64,000 nucleotides of DNA from Denitrovibrio sp. (GTDB lineage Bacteria; Chrysiogenota; Deferribacteres; Deferribacterales; Geovibrionaceae): the NCBI GenBank assembly GCA_002869185.1, contig PKTN01000001.1, positions 744,001 to 808,000 on the forward strand, given 5' to 3'. A program made the translations under genes and the position numbers. Below the pieces are notes generated by a model, which saw only the letters and a program-made list of their open reading frames with translations, made no database searches and was not told where the DNA came from. Position 1 is the stretch's first letter. Every line of letters starts with the position of its first letter. This document shows positions 46,446 to 56,495 of the stretch, piece after piece.

Positions 46446-47525
46446 TCAATGCTGTCTATTACAGTAACCTATTACTGCATTAGATATTTCTTGTAATGGC
46501 AAAATAACGTCAACACCACCATGCTCTATTGCCATCTTAGGCATACCAAACACCACACTTGTTCTTTCATCTTGAGAAATATTATGCGCCCCAGCATCTT
46601 TCATCTCTTTCATGCCTCTAGCCCCATCATCTCCCATACCTGTAAGAATAACACCAACTGCATTTTTTCCCACATATCGAGCCCCTGAACGAAACAGTAC
46701 ATCTACAGAGGGTCTATGCCTACTAACAAGAGGTCCCTCTTTAGTTTCAACATAATACCTTGCTCCACTACGCTTTATTAGAATATGTTTATTACCTGGA
46801 GCTAACAACGCCCTACCAGGAAGTACTGTGTCTCCAAAATCAGCTTGTTTTACTGTTATACTACACAAATCATTCAACCTATTAGCGAATGAAAGTGTAA
46901 AGTTCTCTGGCATATGTTGAACTATAACAACACCAGGGCTATCAGGTGGCAAACCTTGCAGAAACACAGATAAAGCCTCTGTTCCACCAGTTGAAGCACC
47001 AACTAATATAACTTTTTCTGTAGTTTTAAGCATAGAATTACTTTTGGGAACTGACAATATCGCATCTGCAGTTAACTTAGGTTGTACTTCATTTATTGTT
47101 GCACTTACCTTTTTGACTTTTATTCCTGCGGCAGCTTTCACAGCATCACATATAAGAACACTAGACTCTTCTATGAAAGCCTTTGTACCCATCTTAGGCT
47201 TTTGTATGATATCTACAGCTCCAAATTCTAACGCTCTTAATGCGGTATCAGAGTTTTTTTCTGTAAGGGTGGAACACATTACAATAGGCATAGGATGTTG
47301 TGTCATGATCTTCTTAAGGAATGTGATACCATCCATTTTAGGCATCTCAACGTCAAGAGTCATAACATCAGGAGTGAAGGTTTTCATCTTCTCTGCCGCT
47401 GCAAATGGGTCACCACAGCAAACGATTTCGCCAATATTATGATCACTAGCAAGGATACTCTGAAGCGATTGGCGCACTACAGCGGAGTCATCAACTACCA
47501 TAACTTTAATTTTATTATTACTCAT
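46446..47525 (-). CDS. cheB: Chemotaxis response regulator methylesterase CheB
   Basis: A 359-residue protein: receiver with Asp58 ([13 protein letters not shown]), a linker, then the methylesterase domain with Ser178 ([11 protein letters not shown]), His204 ([10 protein letters not shown]) and Asp299/Asp300 ([11 protein letters not shown]). It demethylates and may deamidate chemoreceptors. Its ATG shares one base with the stop of cheD (TAATG), so the two are coupled. It is full length. Confidence 0.97.
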   Translation of the reverse strand: MSNNKIKVMVVDDSAVVRQSLQSILASDHNIGEIVCCGDPFAAAEKMKTFTPDVMTLDVEMPKMDGITFLKKIMTQHPMPIVMCSTLTEKNSDTALRALEFGAVDIIQKPKMGTKAFIEESSVLICDAVKAAAGIKVKKVSATINEVQPKLTADAILSVPKSNSMLKTTEKVILVGASTGGTEALSVFLQGLPPDSPGVVIVQHMPENFTLSFANRLNDLCSITVKQADFGDTVLPGRALLAPGNKHILIKRSGARYYVETKEGPLVSRHRPSVDVLFRSGARYVGKNAVGVILTGMGDDGARGMKEMKDAGAHNISQDERTSVVFGMPKMAIEHGGVDVILPLQEISNAVIGYCNRQH

Positions 47526-48010
47526 TATACACCTTGAAGTCTGGATATTTTACGGACATAAACTATGCCCGTCTCTGTTGAGAAGTATAGTTTCCTTGTG
47601 AACTGCCCACCAATGTCTTTTGCGATTATGTCGTATTTAAGGTTAGCTAGATTAGATATTGCTGATGAGATATTTTTTTGCCCTATGGTGTCACCGACCC
47701 CAGCGTATGCAAACATATCAGAACCACCGAAAACCTTAACCTCTACTTCCCGTGGTTTTACATTATACGAAGTAAACTTATCATGCATATGCAATATACA
47801 GCAGTCTAGGTACTTCATGCAGTTTTCATCTTGTTTAAATGTTTCTTTAGAGCTCGGCATCATGCCGTGGCAGATCATTCCGATGTGTTGTTCTTTATTA
47901 AACATGGTGACAGAGATACAAGAACCTAAAACGGTATTGACCATTATAGGCTGATCGTCAAAGTGAATTTCTCCCGGTAAGAGGTATCTGGAGGAGACGT
48001 CATCAAACAT
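47525..48010 (-). CDS. cheD: Chemoreceptor glutamine deamidase CheD (copy inside the operon)
   Basis: A 161-residue CheD with Cys31 in [13 protein letters not shown] and His48 in GMICHGMMP. The GGSDMFAYA region corresponds to the family GGA loop, followed by [21 protein letters not shown]. The ATG at 48010 has an AAGGAA ribosome binding site; the start 10 codons earlier lies inside cheR. It sits between cheR and cheB and shares a base with the cheB start. A second CheD follows two genes downstream; the two are only distantly similar. Confidence 0.95.
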   Translation of the reverse strand: MFDDVSSRYLLPGEIHFDDQPIMVNTVLGSCISVTMFNKEQHIGMICHGMMPSSKETFKQDENCMKYLDCCILHMHDKFTSYNVKPREVEVKVFGGSDMFAYAGVGDTIGQKNISSAISNLANLKYDIIAKDIGGQFTRKLYFSTETGIVYVRKISRLQGV

Positions 48011-48011
48011 A

Positions 48012-48863
48012 TTATTCCTTAATGTATACTGTAGGGGCATAGTTCCTGATAGGGAGCTTCATGCCATGAACGGATTCTGAGTGTCCCATAAATAAAAAAC
48101 CACCTGGTTTAATATAGGAACATATCTTGTTTAAAATACTTTCCTGAGTCGGAGCGTCAAAATATATTATAACATTTCTACAGAAGGCTATGTCAACTTG
48201 AGTAGGAACAATATATTTTTCATCTTTAAGGTTGTTACGCCCAAATTTTGTTTTACTTCTTATCTCAGGTATAAAGCGAACTAATTTGTCAGCTCTATTT
48301 ATTGACCTAAGCATATATTTCTTTTTGTAATCAAAAGGGATGTCACTAGCTTTTTCTTCTGTGTATACATCTTTTTTAGCTGCTTGGAGTACAGCAGTAT
48401 TAATATCTGTAGCAAAGACGTTAAAGTTGCCACCTAATCCAAAATAGTTTGCTAGTACCATAGCAATTGTGTAAGGTTCTTCACCTGTTGAACTTGCTGA
48501 GCTCCAAACATTAAGAGTTTCACGAGTACCTAGCTCAAAAGTAGATGCTAGGTAAGGAAGTATTTTTTCTGTCATTAATGTGAAATGGTTTGGCTCACGA
48601 AAGAAATCTGTTTTATTAGTTGTAATAACATCTATAAGATGCATTTGCTCTGCTGAATTACTTCCATTTGATAGGACTAAATCTATATATTCACTATATC
48701 CTGAAAGGTTAAGGGCTCGAATGCGTTTTCTGAGGCGACCCTCTACCATACTTCTTTTATTTTCAGATAGTTTTATCCCACAACTTTCATCTATAAAGTC
48801 TTTTAGTTTCGCAAAATCCTTCGAAGATAGGTTCTGGGAAAAAATATTGTTGTCTACAGACAT
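48012..48863 (-). CDS. cheR: Chemoreceptor methyltransferase CheR
   Basis: A 283-residue protein with N-terminal helical domain (about 8-75, DFAKLKDFIDESCGIKLSENKRSMVEGRLRKRI), the SAM-binding loop WSSASSTGEEPYTIAMVL, FATDINTAVLQAAKKDVY, and IAFCRNVIIYFDAPTQESI with GGFLFMGHSESV. It methylates chemoreceptor glutamates. It is followed on the minus strand by cheD (one base apart) and preceded by cheW. Confidence 0.96.
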   Translation of the reverse strand: MSVDNNIFSQNLSSKDFAKLKDFIDESCGIKLSENKRSMVEGRLRKRIRALNLSGYSEYIDLVLSNGSNSAEQMHLIDVITTNKTDFFREPNHFTLMTEKILPYLASTFELGTRETLNVWSSASSTGEEPYTIAMVLANYFGLGGNFNVFATDINTAVLQAAKKDVYTEEKASDIPFDYKKKYMLRSINRADKLVRFIPEIRSKTKFGRNNLKDEKYIVPTQVDIAFCRNVIIYFDAPTQESILNKICSYIKPGGFLFMGHSESVHGMKLPIRNYAPTVYIKE

Positions 48864-48942
48864 CTTTTATCTCCAGATTAATTCGGCCCCGTAAAAATAC
48901 GGAGCCGAGAATTATAAACTGCTGCTTGTATATATGTTGGGA

Positions 48943-49467
48943 CTACACACTAATAGCAGCTTGCTCAGGTGTAGTCTCTGCTGTCCCAGCTAAGCTGAGA
49001 ATATCATCTTGCGAGAATACTGAATTAACATTTAAAATAATAACAAAGCCGTCATTATTCTTAGCCATTCCTTTTATAAATGCTGTGTTTAACTGTGTAC
49101 CTATTTTTGGTGCATCTTCAATGTTTGATCCTTCAAAATCAACAACTTCTTGTACTGAGTCAGCTAAAGCTCCTAATATAGTAGTTTCATCATCTATCTC
49201 AACTTCAACGATAATAACACAAGTGTTTACCATCTTCTCTGTCTTGCCCATCCCAAACTTCAATCTGAGATCGAGTACAGGTACAACATTACCTCTCAGG
49301 TTTATAACACCAACCATATAGTCTGGAGTCTGAGGTACCTTCGTTACACTGGTGTAATCGAGTACTTCTCTGACAGACATAATGTCTACGCCATAAACTT
49401 CTTCAGCGAGCATAAAAGTGAGGACTTGGCAATTATCGTGTTGCATATTACTATCTTTTTCAGACAT
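48943..49467 (-). CDS. cheW: Chemotaxis coupling protein CheW
   Basis: A 174-residue CheW with VLTFMLAEEVYGVDIMSVREVL, PDYMVGVINLRGNVVPVLDLR and ALADSVQEVVDFEGSNIEDAP. It bridges chemoreceptors to CheA. The ATG at 49467 follows an AAGGAGG ribosome binding site; an in-frame start at 49491 lies inside the upstream chemoreceptor. Good fit in position and length. Confidence 0.96.
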   Translation of the reverse strand: MSEKDSNMQHDNCQVLTFMLAEEVYGVDIMSVREVLDYTSVTKVPQTPDYMVGVINLRGNVVPVLDLRLKFGMGKTEKMVNTCVIIVEVEIDDETTILGALADSVQEVVDFEGSNIEDAPKIGTQLNTAFIKGMAKNNDGFVIILNVNSVFSQDDILSLAGTAETTPEQAAISV

Positions 49468-49477
49468 TATCCCCTCC

Positions 49478-51511
49478 TTAGAAACTTTCAAATTCAGCGT
49501 CTAATCTATCTTTCTTTGATCCTTCATCAGACATATCTAGTGTTATACCACCACCATTAGATTGATCAGCTACAGGCTTTGGAGCTTGTTTTGCTTTTTT
49601 AGGACCATTTCCATTTACAGGTGCTGATATTACTGCTTGAGGAGCCATAGGTTGCTGAGCTCTCGCACTGCCATTTTCTGTCATCTTAAAGAATGCCACA
49701 GCTTGCTGAAGTGCACCAGCCTGACCTGAGAGTTCCTCAGATGTAGCTGCCATCTCTTCTGAGACACCAGCATTACGCTGTATAACTTGATCGAGTTGTT
49801 GTATAGCTGTGTTGATCTGATCTGATCCAGTTCTCATCTCGTTACTAGCCGCTGTAATCTCTTGTACAAGTTCAGCAGTCTTCTGTATATCAGGAAGAAT
49901 CTGACCGAGCAGTCCACCAGCCTTCTCAGCGATATCAACACTACTTGATGAAAGCTCACTGATCTCACCAGCAGCCTCTTGACTACGCTCTGCAAGCTTA
50001 CGAACTTCGGATGCAACCACTGCAAACCCTTTACCATGCTCGCCAGCTCTAGCTGCTTCGATAGCTGCGTTGAGTGCGAGTAGGTTAGTCTGTCTAGCGA
50101 TCTCTTCAATTATAGAGATTTTAGCTGCGATATCTTTCATCGCATTTACTGTCTGGTCAACAGCGTCTCTACCTTCACCTGCATCAGATGCTGCTTTAAG
50201 AGCGATCTTTTCAGTTTGAAGTGCGTTGTCAGCGTTTTGGTTAATGTTAGAGGACATCTCTTCCATAGATGATGATGCTTCCTCTGCACTAGCTGCTTGT
50301 TCTGTAGCACCTTGTGACATATCTTGAGCTGCTGAGCTAAGTTCAGCACTACCTGCCGCTACGTTATCTGATGAACCTTTAACGTCTGATACTATCATCC
50401 TAAGGTTATCGACCATTTCTTTAAGGTCGCCATATAGCCCTGTTGGAGCTTTACCTTTTCTTGTTTCGAAATTGACATCAAGGTCACCGTCAGAGATACG
50501 CTTAGTAATCTCTGCCATCTCTCTAGGTTCGCCACCAAGAGGAGCTTTAACCATCTTAGAGATTATCCATGCAAAGAATATTCCAATAAGAAGACCAATA
50601 ACTGAAACAATAGAAATCGTCTTTACAGTGAGTTCATTACCTGCCTGCACCTTTGGTCCAAGTGCATCTTGGTCAGCCTTAACAGAAAGTTTTACATCTT
50701 CTACTGCTTTTGCAATTTGTGGTCCGATAACATCGAGAACATTCTCAACTAAGTCATATCTGACATATATGTTGTCAGCCATTATTCCGAATGCTTTCAA
50801 ATATGCTTCACGATTTTCCATAAAACTAGCAAAAAGCGCTCTTCTTGTTTTATTTTGAAGCCCTTCATCTAGTGGTTTTATAAGTATTTCCATTTCAGGA
50901 CCAAACTCTTTACGAACTCTTTCATCTAATTCTTTAGTCCCTGTTTTAGAGAAGTTAAGAGCGTAGTATCTACCAAGTAGAAGGTGCTCTTGCAAACGTC
51001 CAGCATAATAAGCTGCATCGGCATCACCATCTTTATAAGCTGATTTCATAATTTCTGTTAATGCTTTACGCATATCAAGCCCATAAATACCAAGTTTTTT
51101 TAGCTCAGCATTCCTTGTTCCAATAGCGATGTCAACTTTATCAAAAGCAACTTCATAGTCTTTGATGTTATCATCTATAGAGGTTATAAGCTTAACTCTT
51201 TCAGGATTTTTAATCTCTTTCTTGGCTTCAGCTAAAAAATCATGCATTTTCTTCACATAACCAAGATACTCTTGATGATCTTTGTCACTATTGGTAATAA
51301 GAAAGTCTTTTACATTCATCCTTACCATTAGCATGTTCGCTTGTAGCCTTCCTGCTAGGTTAGTGTCCCTCGCAAGACCTCTGTAGTCCTGAAAACCAAC
51401 TGCTGCTTTTTCAATACCAACAAATGATGCCCCAGCAACGATTACTAGAATCATCAACACAATTGCGAACCCTAGTCCAATTTGTGTTCCCACTTTCATG
51501 TTTTTAAACAT
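49478..51511 (-). CDS. Transmembrane methyl-accepting chemotaxis protein with HBM-like sensor
   Basis: A 677-residue receptor. First membrane segment about 11-30, then a helical periplasmic region (about 32-295, [22 protein letters not shown]) that resembles a helical bimodular domain. A second membrane segment (about 298-320), a HAMP domain with [20 protein letters not shown], and the signalling hairpin with [20 protein letters not shown] and [18 protein letters not shown] follow. The C-terminus ends EFESF, only loosely like the CheR-tethering pentapeptide (W replaced by F). Located between cheA and cheW. Confidence 0.93.
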   Translation of the reverse strand: MFKNMKVGTQIGLGFAIVLMILVIVAGASFVGIEKAAVGFQDYRGLARDTNLAGRLQANMLMVRMNVKDFLITNSDKDHQEYLGYVKKMHDFLAEAKKEIKNPERVKLITSIDDNIKDYEVAFDKVDIAIGTRNAELKKLGIYGLDMRKALTEIMKSAYKDGDADAAYYAGRLQEHLLLGRYYALNFSKTGTKELDERVRKEFGPEMEILIKPLDEGLQNKTRRALFASFMENREAYLKAFGIMADNIYVRYDLVENVLDVIGPQIAKAVEDVKLSVKADQDALGPKVQAGNELTVKTISIVSVIGLLIGIFFAWIISKMVKAPLGGEPREMAEITKRISDGDLDVNFETRKGKAPTGLYGDLKEMVDNLRMIVSDVKGSSDNVAAGSAELSSAAQDMSQGATEQAASAEEASSSMEEMSSNINQNADNALQTEKIALKAASDAGEGRDAVDQTVNAMKDIAAKISIIEEIARQTNLLALNAAIEAARAGEHGKGFAVVASEVRKLAERSQEAAGEISELSSSSVDIAEKAGGLLGQILPDIQKTAELVQEITAASNEMRTGSDQINTAIQQLDQVIQRNAGVSEEMAATSEELSGQAGALQQAVAFFKMTENGSARAQQPMAPQAVISAPVNGNGPKKAKQAPKPVADQSNGGGITLDMSDEGSKKDRLDAEFESF

Positions 51512-51533
51512 ATCTCTCTCCTAATGAAATTAA

Positions 51534-53603
51534 TTACTCGATACTTGTATATACTTTAACGATGTCAATTATCAGTGCTACTGACCCATTCCCGAGTACA
51601 GAAGCCCCAGATACGCATTCCACATCTTTAAACGTTTTGCCTAGTGACTTGATGACTGTCTGATGGTCACCAATCACGTTGTCGACTACGAAGCCAACTC
51701 TTCTCCCCTCAAGTTCAACAATTACGATCTGCTGAATGTCAGGAACACCATCTTTAATACCGAAGATATCTCTCAGTTTTACATATGGGATTAGTTCGTC
51801 CCTTACTTTGAGAATCTTTCTGCATGATTCAGTCTTGTATTCGCTCTCTTTAAACTCTATACACTCGTTAACTCTTGATAATGGAACGATGAAAGATTGG
51901 TCACTTATAGTAACTAATAACCCGTCGATTATCGCCAGTGTGAGTGGTAGTTTTAGTGTGATTGTTGTACCAACACCTAGAGTACTTTCTATATATATAG
52001 TCCCTCTTAGTGCTTCGATATTTCTTTTCACCACGTCCATACCAACGCCTCTACCTGAAACGTTTGATACTGATTCTGCGGTGGAGAAGCCAGCTGCAAA
52101 GATAAGTTCGTAAACCTCTTTGTCTGTCATCTCAGCACCTTCAGCGACGATACCTTTCTCTATAGCTTTATTTAGGATTACATCTCTGTCGATCCCTTTT
52201 CCGTTGTCTTTTATTTGTATTAGAACAGAATCACCTGAGTGCTCTGCTGATAGAAGTATTTGACCCTTTCCGTCTTTCCCCGCTGCGATGCGATCTGCTG
52301 GTGTGCCTATACCATGGTCTACAGAATTACGAACAAGGTGTACAAGTGGGTCGCCAAGTTTTTCTATGACTGTTTTGTCAAGCTCAGTATCTTCACCCTT
52401 AGTTATCAGCTCAATATCTTTGCCAAGGTCTCTGGATAGGTCTCTGACTAGTCTTTTATATTTACTGAATGTTGAGCCTATCTGGAGCATTCTGATACTC
52501 ATAGTATTATCTCTGAGCTCCCAAACGAGTCTTTCAACCTCTTCAGCTATCTTCATTAGTTCAGGGTTAAGGTCTTCCACAGCTGTCTGGTTCAGTCTTG
52601 CCTGAACAGTAACAAGCTCTCCTACGAGATCGACCATGGAATCTAGTTTCTCTGATGGAACTCTTATAGATGCAGCAGACTCTACAGCTGCTTTTTTATT
52701 ACGCATCTCTTTGACGTGTTTCTGCTCTTCAAGTGCAGATGCAATAGCTTCAGGCTTAACTAGTCCTTTTTCTACTAGCATCTCACCGAGCATCTTCTTC
52801 TCATTCATAAGAGCTTGCAGTGCTTCCGCAGTGACGTCACCCTTTTCAAGGAGGATCTCTCCAAGTTTTTTATAATGGTCATCCTCAGTAGTGAAATCAT
52901 CAATAACGTTAATTTTAATTTCGCTATCATCCTCTACGAATATAAACACGTCTCTAATATCATTTTCTGTTTTATTCGTTGTAAGTAAGATATCCCAGAA
53001 GGTGTAACATTTTTCTGGATCCATCTCAGCTAAGGGCGGGACAGATGATGTATGGGCGATGATCTTAGATTCACCCATCTCTTCTAACTCTTCAAGAAGG
53101 TGTGCTGGGTTTGTTCCCTGCATTAAAATTGTCTCTTCAGGCTTAAACCTGATTCTATAGGCTCTCTCGTCTGCTGTAGATGTCTCTTCGATGTTATCAA
53201 CAGGTGCCTCTGGTTTAGCTTCTTGAGGTTTATTTTGACATCCTCTAAAGAAATTTAAAATCTCGACCGCCTCTGGGCTGTCTGCTTTTATCGCTGCATC
53301 TTGCAACATCTCTTTGATGACATCGCAGGATTTAAGCGAGTACTCGAGCATATCCTTGGATATTGTTAGTTCACCATTACGAACCATGTCATAGGCTGTT
53401 TCAACGTCGTGTACAAGGTGAGCAATATTCTCGAATCCGAACATAGCTCCAGAGCCTTTGATCGTGTGCATAGCTCTAAAGATCCTTGCAACGATATCAG
53501 CATTATCTGTATCATTTTCTAACTCAAGTAAGGACTCTTCAAGCTCTTCGAGAAGCTCTTGTGCTTCTTGTATAAAAACTTCCTGATGTACGTCTACAGC
53601 CAT
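51534..53603 (-). CDS. cheA: Chemotaxis histidine kinase CheA
   Basis: A 689-residue kinase. P1 has phosphoacceptor His46 (HTIKGSGAMFGF). A P2-like region is at about 145-240. Between P2 and P3 lie two tandem repeats (about 246-295, KLGEILLEKGDVTAEALQAL and LGEMLVEKGLVKPEAIASAL) like the T2SSE/MshE N-terminal module. P3 follows (about 312-370), then the ATPase with HLVRNSVDHGI, DNGKGIDR and GRGVGMDVV, and the CheW-like P5 (about 550-689). It phosphorylates CheY and CheB. Confidence 0.97.
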   Translation of the reverse strand: MAVDVHQEVFIQEAQELLEELEESLLELENDTDNADIVARIFRAMHTIKGSGAMFGFENIAHLVHDVETAYDMVRNGELTISKDMLEYSLKSCDVIKEMLQDAAIKADSPEAVEILNFFRGCQNKPQEAKPEAPVDNIEETSTADERAYRIRFKPEETILMQGTNPAHLLEELEEMGESKIIAHTSSVPPLAEMDPEKCYTFWDILLTTNKTENDIRDVFIFVEDDSEIKINVIDDFTTEDDHYKKLGEILLEKGDVTAEALQALMNEKKMLGEMLVEKGLVKPEAIASALEEQKHVKEMRNKKAAVESAASIRVPSEKLDSMVDLVGELVTVQARLNQTAVEDLNPELMKIAEEVERLVWELRDNTMSIRMLQIGSTFSKYKRLVRDLSRDLGKDIELITKGEDTELDKTVIEKLGDPLVHLVRNSVDHGIGTPADRIAAGKDGKGQILLSAEHSGDSVLIQIKDNGKGIDRDVILNKAIEKGIVAEGAEMTDKEVYELIFAAGFSTAESVSNVSGRGVGMDVVKRNIEALRGTIYIESTLGVGTTITLKLPLTLAIIDGLLVTISDQSFIVPLSRVNECIEFKESEYKTESCRKILKVRDELIPYVKLRDIFGIKDGVPDIQQIVIVELEGRRVGFVVDNVIGDHQTVIKSLGKTFKDVECVSGASVLGNGSVALIIDIVKVYTSIE

Positions 53604-53608
53604 AATAA

Positions 53609-53974
53609 TTACCTCAGTACTTTTTTAGTTACCGTTATAAGTTGCTCTGGTTTGAAAGGTTTCACTATCCAGCCGGTAGCTCCTGCTGATTTCCCTTCTG
53701 CTTTTTTCGAGTCTTGTGACTCTGTCGTCAGCATAATGATAGGGATGAACTTAAACTTAGCCTGAGTCCTAAGTTGCTTGATAAGTGTTATCCCATCCAT
53801 GTTTGGCATGTTTAGGTCTGTTACGACCATATCGATATTTGCTCCATTTACTTTTGTTAATGCATCTTTACCGTCACAAGCTTCTATTACGTTGTAGCCT
53901 TCTTTTGTAAGTGTAAATTTAACCATTTGTCTGATGCTGGCAGAATCGTCCACCGTTAAAATTGTTTTGCTCAT
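53609..53974 (-). CDS. cheY: Chemotaxis response regulator CheY
   Basis: A 121-residue receiver with Asp9/Asp10, phosphoacceptor Asp53 (MVVTDLNMPNMDGITL), Thr in MLTTESQ and Lys105 (GWIVKPFKPEQL). The start MSKTILTVDDSASIRQMV is typical of CheY next to cheA. It should control flagellar rotation. The STAS gene stop is immediately upstream, with no gap, and cheA follows after five bases. Confidence 0.95.
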   Translation of the reverse strand: MSKTILTVDDSASIRQMVKFTLTKEGYNVIEACDGKDALTKVNGANIDMVVTDLNMPNMDGITLIKQLRTQAKFKFIPIIMLTTESQDSKKAEGKSAGATGWIVKPFKPEQLITVTKKVLR

Positions 53975-54319
53975 TCAAGCCCCCTTCTTTACGAGTACAC
54001 AGTCATGGTTCTTATCTAGCGAACACCCCTTGTGTCTAGTGTATCCGATTTCATCTGTTTTTATGAAAAGCTCGCTAAGGTCTCCCTGTAAGCATACTTT
54101 CTTACCAGTAAGAGTGAATTCTCTGTGTGTTGCGCATATTATTTGTACAAAAGTAAGGTCAAATGTTGACCCTTTTTCTATATAAAGTACAAGTGTATCT
54201 ATCTCATTAAGTAGGTCTGTAATTTTTTTATGAAATTCCTTAATATTTTCAACTGTATAATTACCACCAATGGTTAATTTTGCATCTTTATCACTAATCT
54301 TTTCTAGTTGCATTTTCAT
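53975..54319 (-). CDS. STAS-domain-like protein in the chemotaxis operon
   Basis: A 114-residue protein with the fold pattern of STAS proteins: LEKISDKDAKLTIGGNYTVENIKEF, DTLVLYIEKGSTFDLTFVQII and a last part rich in strands and helices. In chemotaxis operons such small STAS proteins are common and may interact with CheA or other regulators. The usual serine of anti-anti-sigma factors (DSSG-like) is replaced here (TFDLTFVQ), so phosphorylation control is uncertain. It sits between an MCP and cheY. Confidence 0.65.
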   Translation of the reverse strand: MKMQLEKISDKDAKLTIGGNYTVENIKEFHKKITDLLNEIDTLVLYIEKGSTFDLTFVQIICATHREFTLTGKKVCLQGDLSELFIKTDEIGYTRHKGCSLDKNHDCVLVKKGA

Positions 54320-54328
54320 TGTAGTCTC

Positions 54329-55537
54329 CTAAAATAACTCAACATTGTCATCATCATCCCTGTCTTGTGTGTCAGCAGTCATGTCTGCATTAGAGTTGAA
54401 GATATCTCTTTCTGATTCCATGGTGTATAGCTCTTTAAGGTGTGCTGCTATTTCACTGATATCTAACTGAATAGAAGCATCTTTGATATTGCTGAGTGCA
54501 CTACCTATGCCACCAAAGTCTCCTCGCATTATTTCAAGTGGCTCTATAACGTGTTCGATCCTTTGTCTGTTTATGTCTTGGTATTGCATGGATATAACCA
54601 TTGCGTTGATATCATCAGCGAGTGTAGTAGATGAATCCTGTAACTCTTGCATAATCACATTAGCCTGTGTCATTGAATCATTTAGTTGTTCAAGTGTCAC
54701 GTTTACCTCTTCGCCAGAGCTCTCAGCGATAGCTTGCACCTTTTCAACGTCTTTAACAGCTCTTGAATGAATGTCTTTGATATTATTGGAAACACCATCA
54801 ACAGCATTTTTAATATCTGCTGAAAACTCATTAGATTTTTCAGCGAGTTTTCTTACTTCGTCAGCGACCACTGCGAAACCTCTACCTGCCTCTCCGGCTC
54901 TGGCTGCTTCGATTGCTGCGTTAAGCGCGAGTAAGTTTGTCTGATCTGCTATATATTCTACCTGCTGGACTGTATCTTTAATTGAGTTAACATCTTGCAT
55001 TACTGTAGAGAGTTTATTATTAGTTTCCTTGATATAATTTGTTATGGTCTGTTGTTCGTCTATAACCTTCATCAAAGTTTCTCTACTCTTCTCTACAAAA
55101 CCTTGGCTATCACCATTGCCTGAACTTGTAAATATTTGAAATGCCTCACCAGCTCTGCCTGATTGCTCTTGAGCTTTTGAGATAATAGCTGAAAAATTTT
55201 CTGAGATATTATTATGGGCTGCTTCACTATCGAGATTAACTTTAGCTAGCTGATTTTCGAGTATTGATAACATCTCGGCTCTTTCTATAATCACAGATGC
55301 TACAGGTTGAAGTGTTTTTTCCATCTGTTGCTGACAATCAAATAATTCTTGGTCTTTTTGTACAGTTACCGATGATTCAGTACTTTTATTTGAGAAGTAG
55401 TTACTTGCAAAGAAGCTAGATGATAATATTACTATTATTAAAAGTCTTGCAGTTACTCCATCTATAAATTGAGAACCAATTAGTAGTAGAAATAAGATAA
55501 TTTGAATAATTAAAATATTTACATATGATTTATGCAT
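54329..55537 (-). CDS. Methyl-accepting chemotaxis-like protein without a periplasmic domain
   Basis: A 402-residue protein: two membrane segments close together (about 6-24 and 28-46), no periplasmic domain to speak of, then the signalling hairpin with [24 protein letters not shown] and [17 protein letters not shown]. The C-terminus is acidic ([14 protein letters not shown]). It may sense a membrane or cytoplasmic signal. Its start overlaps the end of the upstream response regulator by eight bases. Confidence 0.9.
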   Translation of the reverse strand: MHKSYVNILIIQIILFLLLIGSQFIDGVTARLLIIVILSSSFFASNYFSNKSTESSVTVQKDQELFDCQQQMEKTLQPVASVIIERAEMLSILENQLAKVNLDSEAAHNNISENFSAIISKAQEQSGRAGEAFQIFTSSGNGDSQGFVEKSRETLMKVIDEQQTITNYIKETNNKLSTVMQDVNSIKDTVQQVEYIADQTNLLALNAAIEAARAGEAGRGFAVVADEVRKLAEKSNEFSADIKNAVDGVSNNIKDIHSRAVKDVEKVQAIAESSGEEVNVTLEQLNDSMTQANVIMQELQDSSTTLADDINAMVISMQYQDINRQRIEHVIEPLEIMRGDFGGIGSALSNIKDASIQLDISEIAAHLKELYTMESERDIFNSNADMTADTQDRDDDDNVELF

Positions 55538-55931
55538 TGACGTCTCCTGTATGCTTGTCGATTATTTTATTAACTGTCTCGTAAAAATCATGAGAGACAA
55601 AAGGTTTTTCGAGTACATCTATTTCTTTTAATCTTGAACAGAAACATTTAACGTCGTAGTTCATGTAACCATTAATAACAAGGACTGGTGTTTGGATTTT
55701 TCTGTGAATTAAATATTCAAGTACGTCGGTACCTGAAACTTTTGGCATCATGATGTCTAAGATGATTAAATGATAAATATTACCGGTAGCTGAGGCACTC
55801 ATCAAAAGTTGTATCCCTTCGAAACCGTTGCATGCTTCTATAACTTGATAACCCATCTTTCTGAGCGCTATCTTTGCACCGTTTCTGAATTGTTCTTCAT
55901 CTTCTATGAGTAGTATTTTTTTAGTTTCCAT
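55530..55931 (-). CDS. Single-domain response regulator, first gene of the chemotaxis operon
   Basis: A 133-residue receiver from [18 protein letters not shown] with phosphoacceptor Asp in [13 protein letters not shown], and a Lys in [11 protein letters not shown]. The chosen ATG at 55931 fits the domain start; a longer frame upstream lacks a domain match. A TGTCAAT-type palindrome lies about 80 bp upstream. The chemoreceptor gene overlaps its 3' end. It is probably a second CheY-like protein tuning the pathway. Confidence 0.88.
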   Translation of the reverse strand: METKKILLIEDEEQFRNGAKIALRKMGYQVIEACNGFEGIQLLMSASATGNIYHLIILDIMMPKVSGTDVLEYLIHRKIQTPVLVINGYMNYDVKCFCSRLKEIDVLEKPFVSHDFYETVNKIIDKHTGDVNA

Positions 55932-56009
55932 ATTGAAAATAAAGCAACAACCATGCCAAATCCTAAAACCAACTATAGCTTGATTCGGAATATACACTCA
56001 GCAGATAAC

Positions 56010-56025
56010 GTCAATATGAATTGAC
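56010..56025. promoter_or_regulatory. GTCAAT-ATGA-ATTGAC palindrome before the chemotaxis operon
   Basis: Six-base arms with a four-base centre match the core of two sites at 61006 and 61083. Together with the flank ATTGACAAAAC, the right side also matches the 30-bp site at 61006. It is 79 bp upstream of the first gene of the chemotaxis operon (55931). It looks like an operator of one common regulator. Confidence 0.55.
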
Positions 56026-56447
56026 AAAACCACTCAACAATAAGTGTAAAACTTTCATAATTATAACAAACACAATAAATGTAAACTTTAATTGACATTG
56101 ACTGTTTGCATATCTGACAATGCACAAGAAAATAATAATTATAGATTTGACTTACCCCACGGGCTAATCAATTAAAAAGTAACTGCTACTGAAATATTCT
56201 AATAACATCAAAAACTCCAATGTATAAATATCATACGTGGAAACAGATATTTTTTTACTTTATATAAAAACAATGCATTATTTAGATTAAAATAGCGAAT
56301 TAGAGAAATAAGTCAGTGTGATGTTTTTAGAAAAAACTCTGAATACATAAACATGAACACGACAACACTAAATACGAATAATCAGCAGAATGCTCGCACA
56401 GATCATTCTACTGAAGTCCATATACTAAAACAGTACTATTATGATTG

Positions 56448-56484
56448 TTTACTAATACCTAATATCATATAAGGTATCAGTAAA
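56448..56484 (-). terminator. Hairpin after the heme-sensor kinase gene
   Basis: TTTACTAATACC (56448-56459) pairs with GGTATCAGTAAA (56473-56484), with one mismatch, and begins 12 bp after the kinase stop. The minus-strand T-run is poor, so it may stabilise the transcript end rather than terminate strongly. Confidence 0.4.
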
Positions 56485-56495
56485 ATAATAACCTA

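Larger units (their letters stand above)
55932..56495. other. Intergenic region between the chemotaxis operon and the heme kinase
   Basis: 564 bp with no convincing gene. It holds a TGTCAAT-type palindrome (56010-56025), a further half-type sequence AATTGACATTGAC (near 56091), and a hairpin (56448-56484) behind the kinase gene. The rest is AT-rich with no clear RNA gene. Confidence 0.6.
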
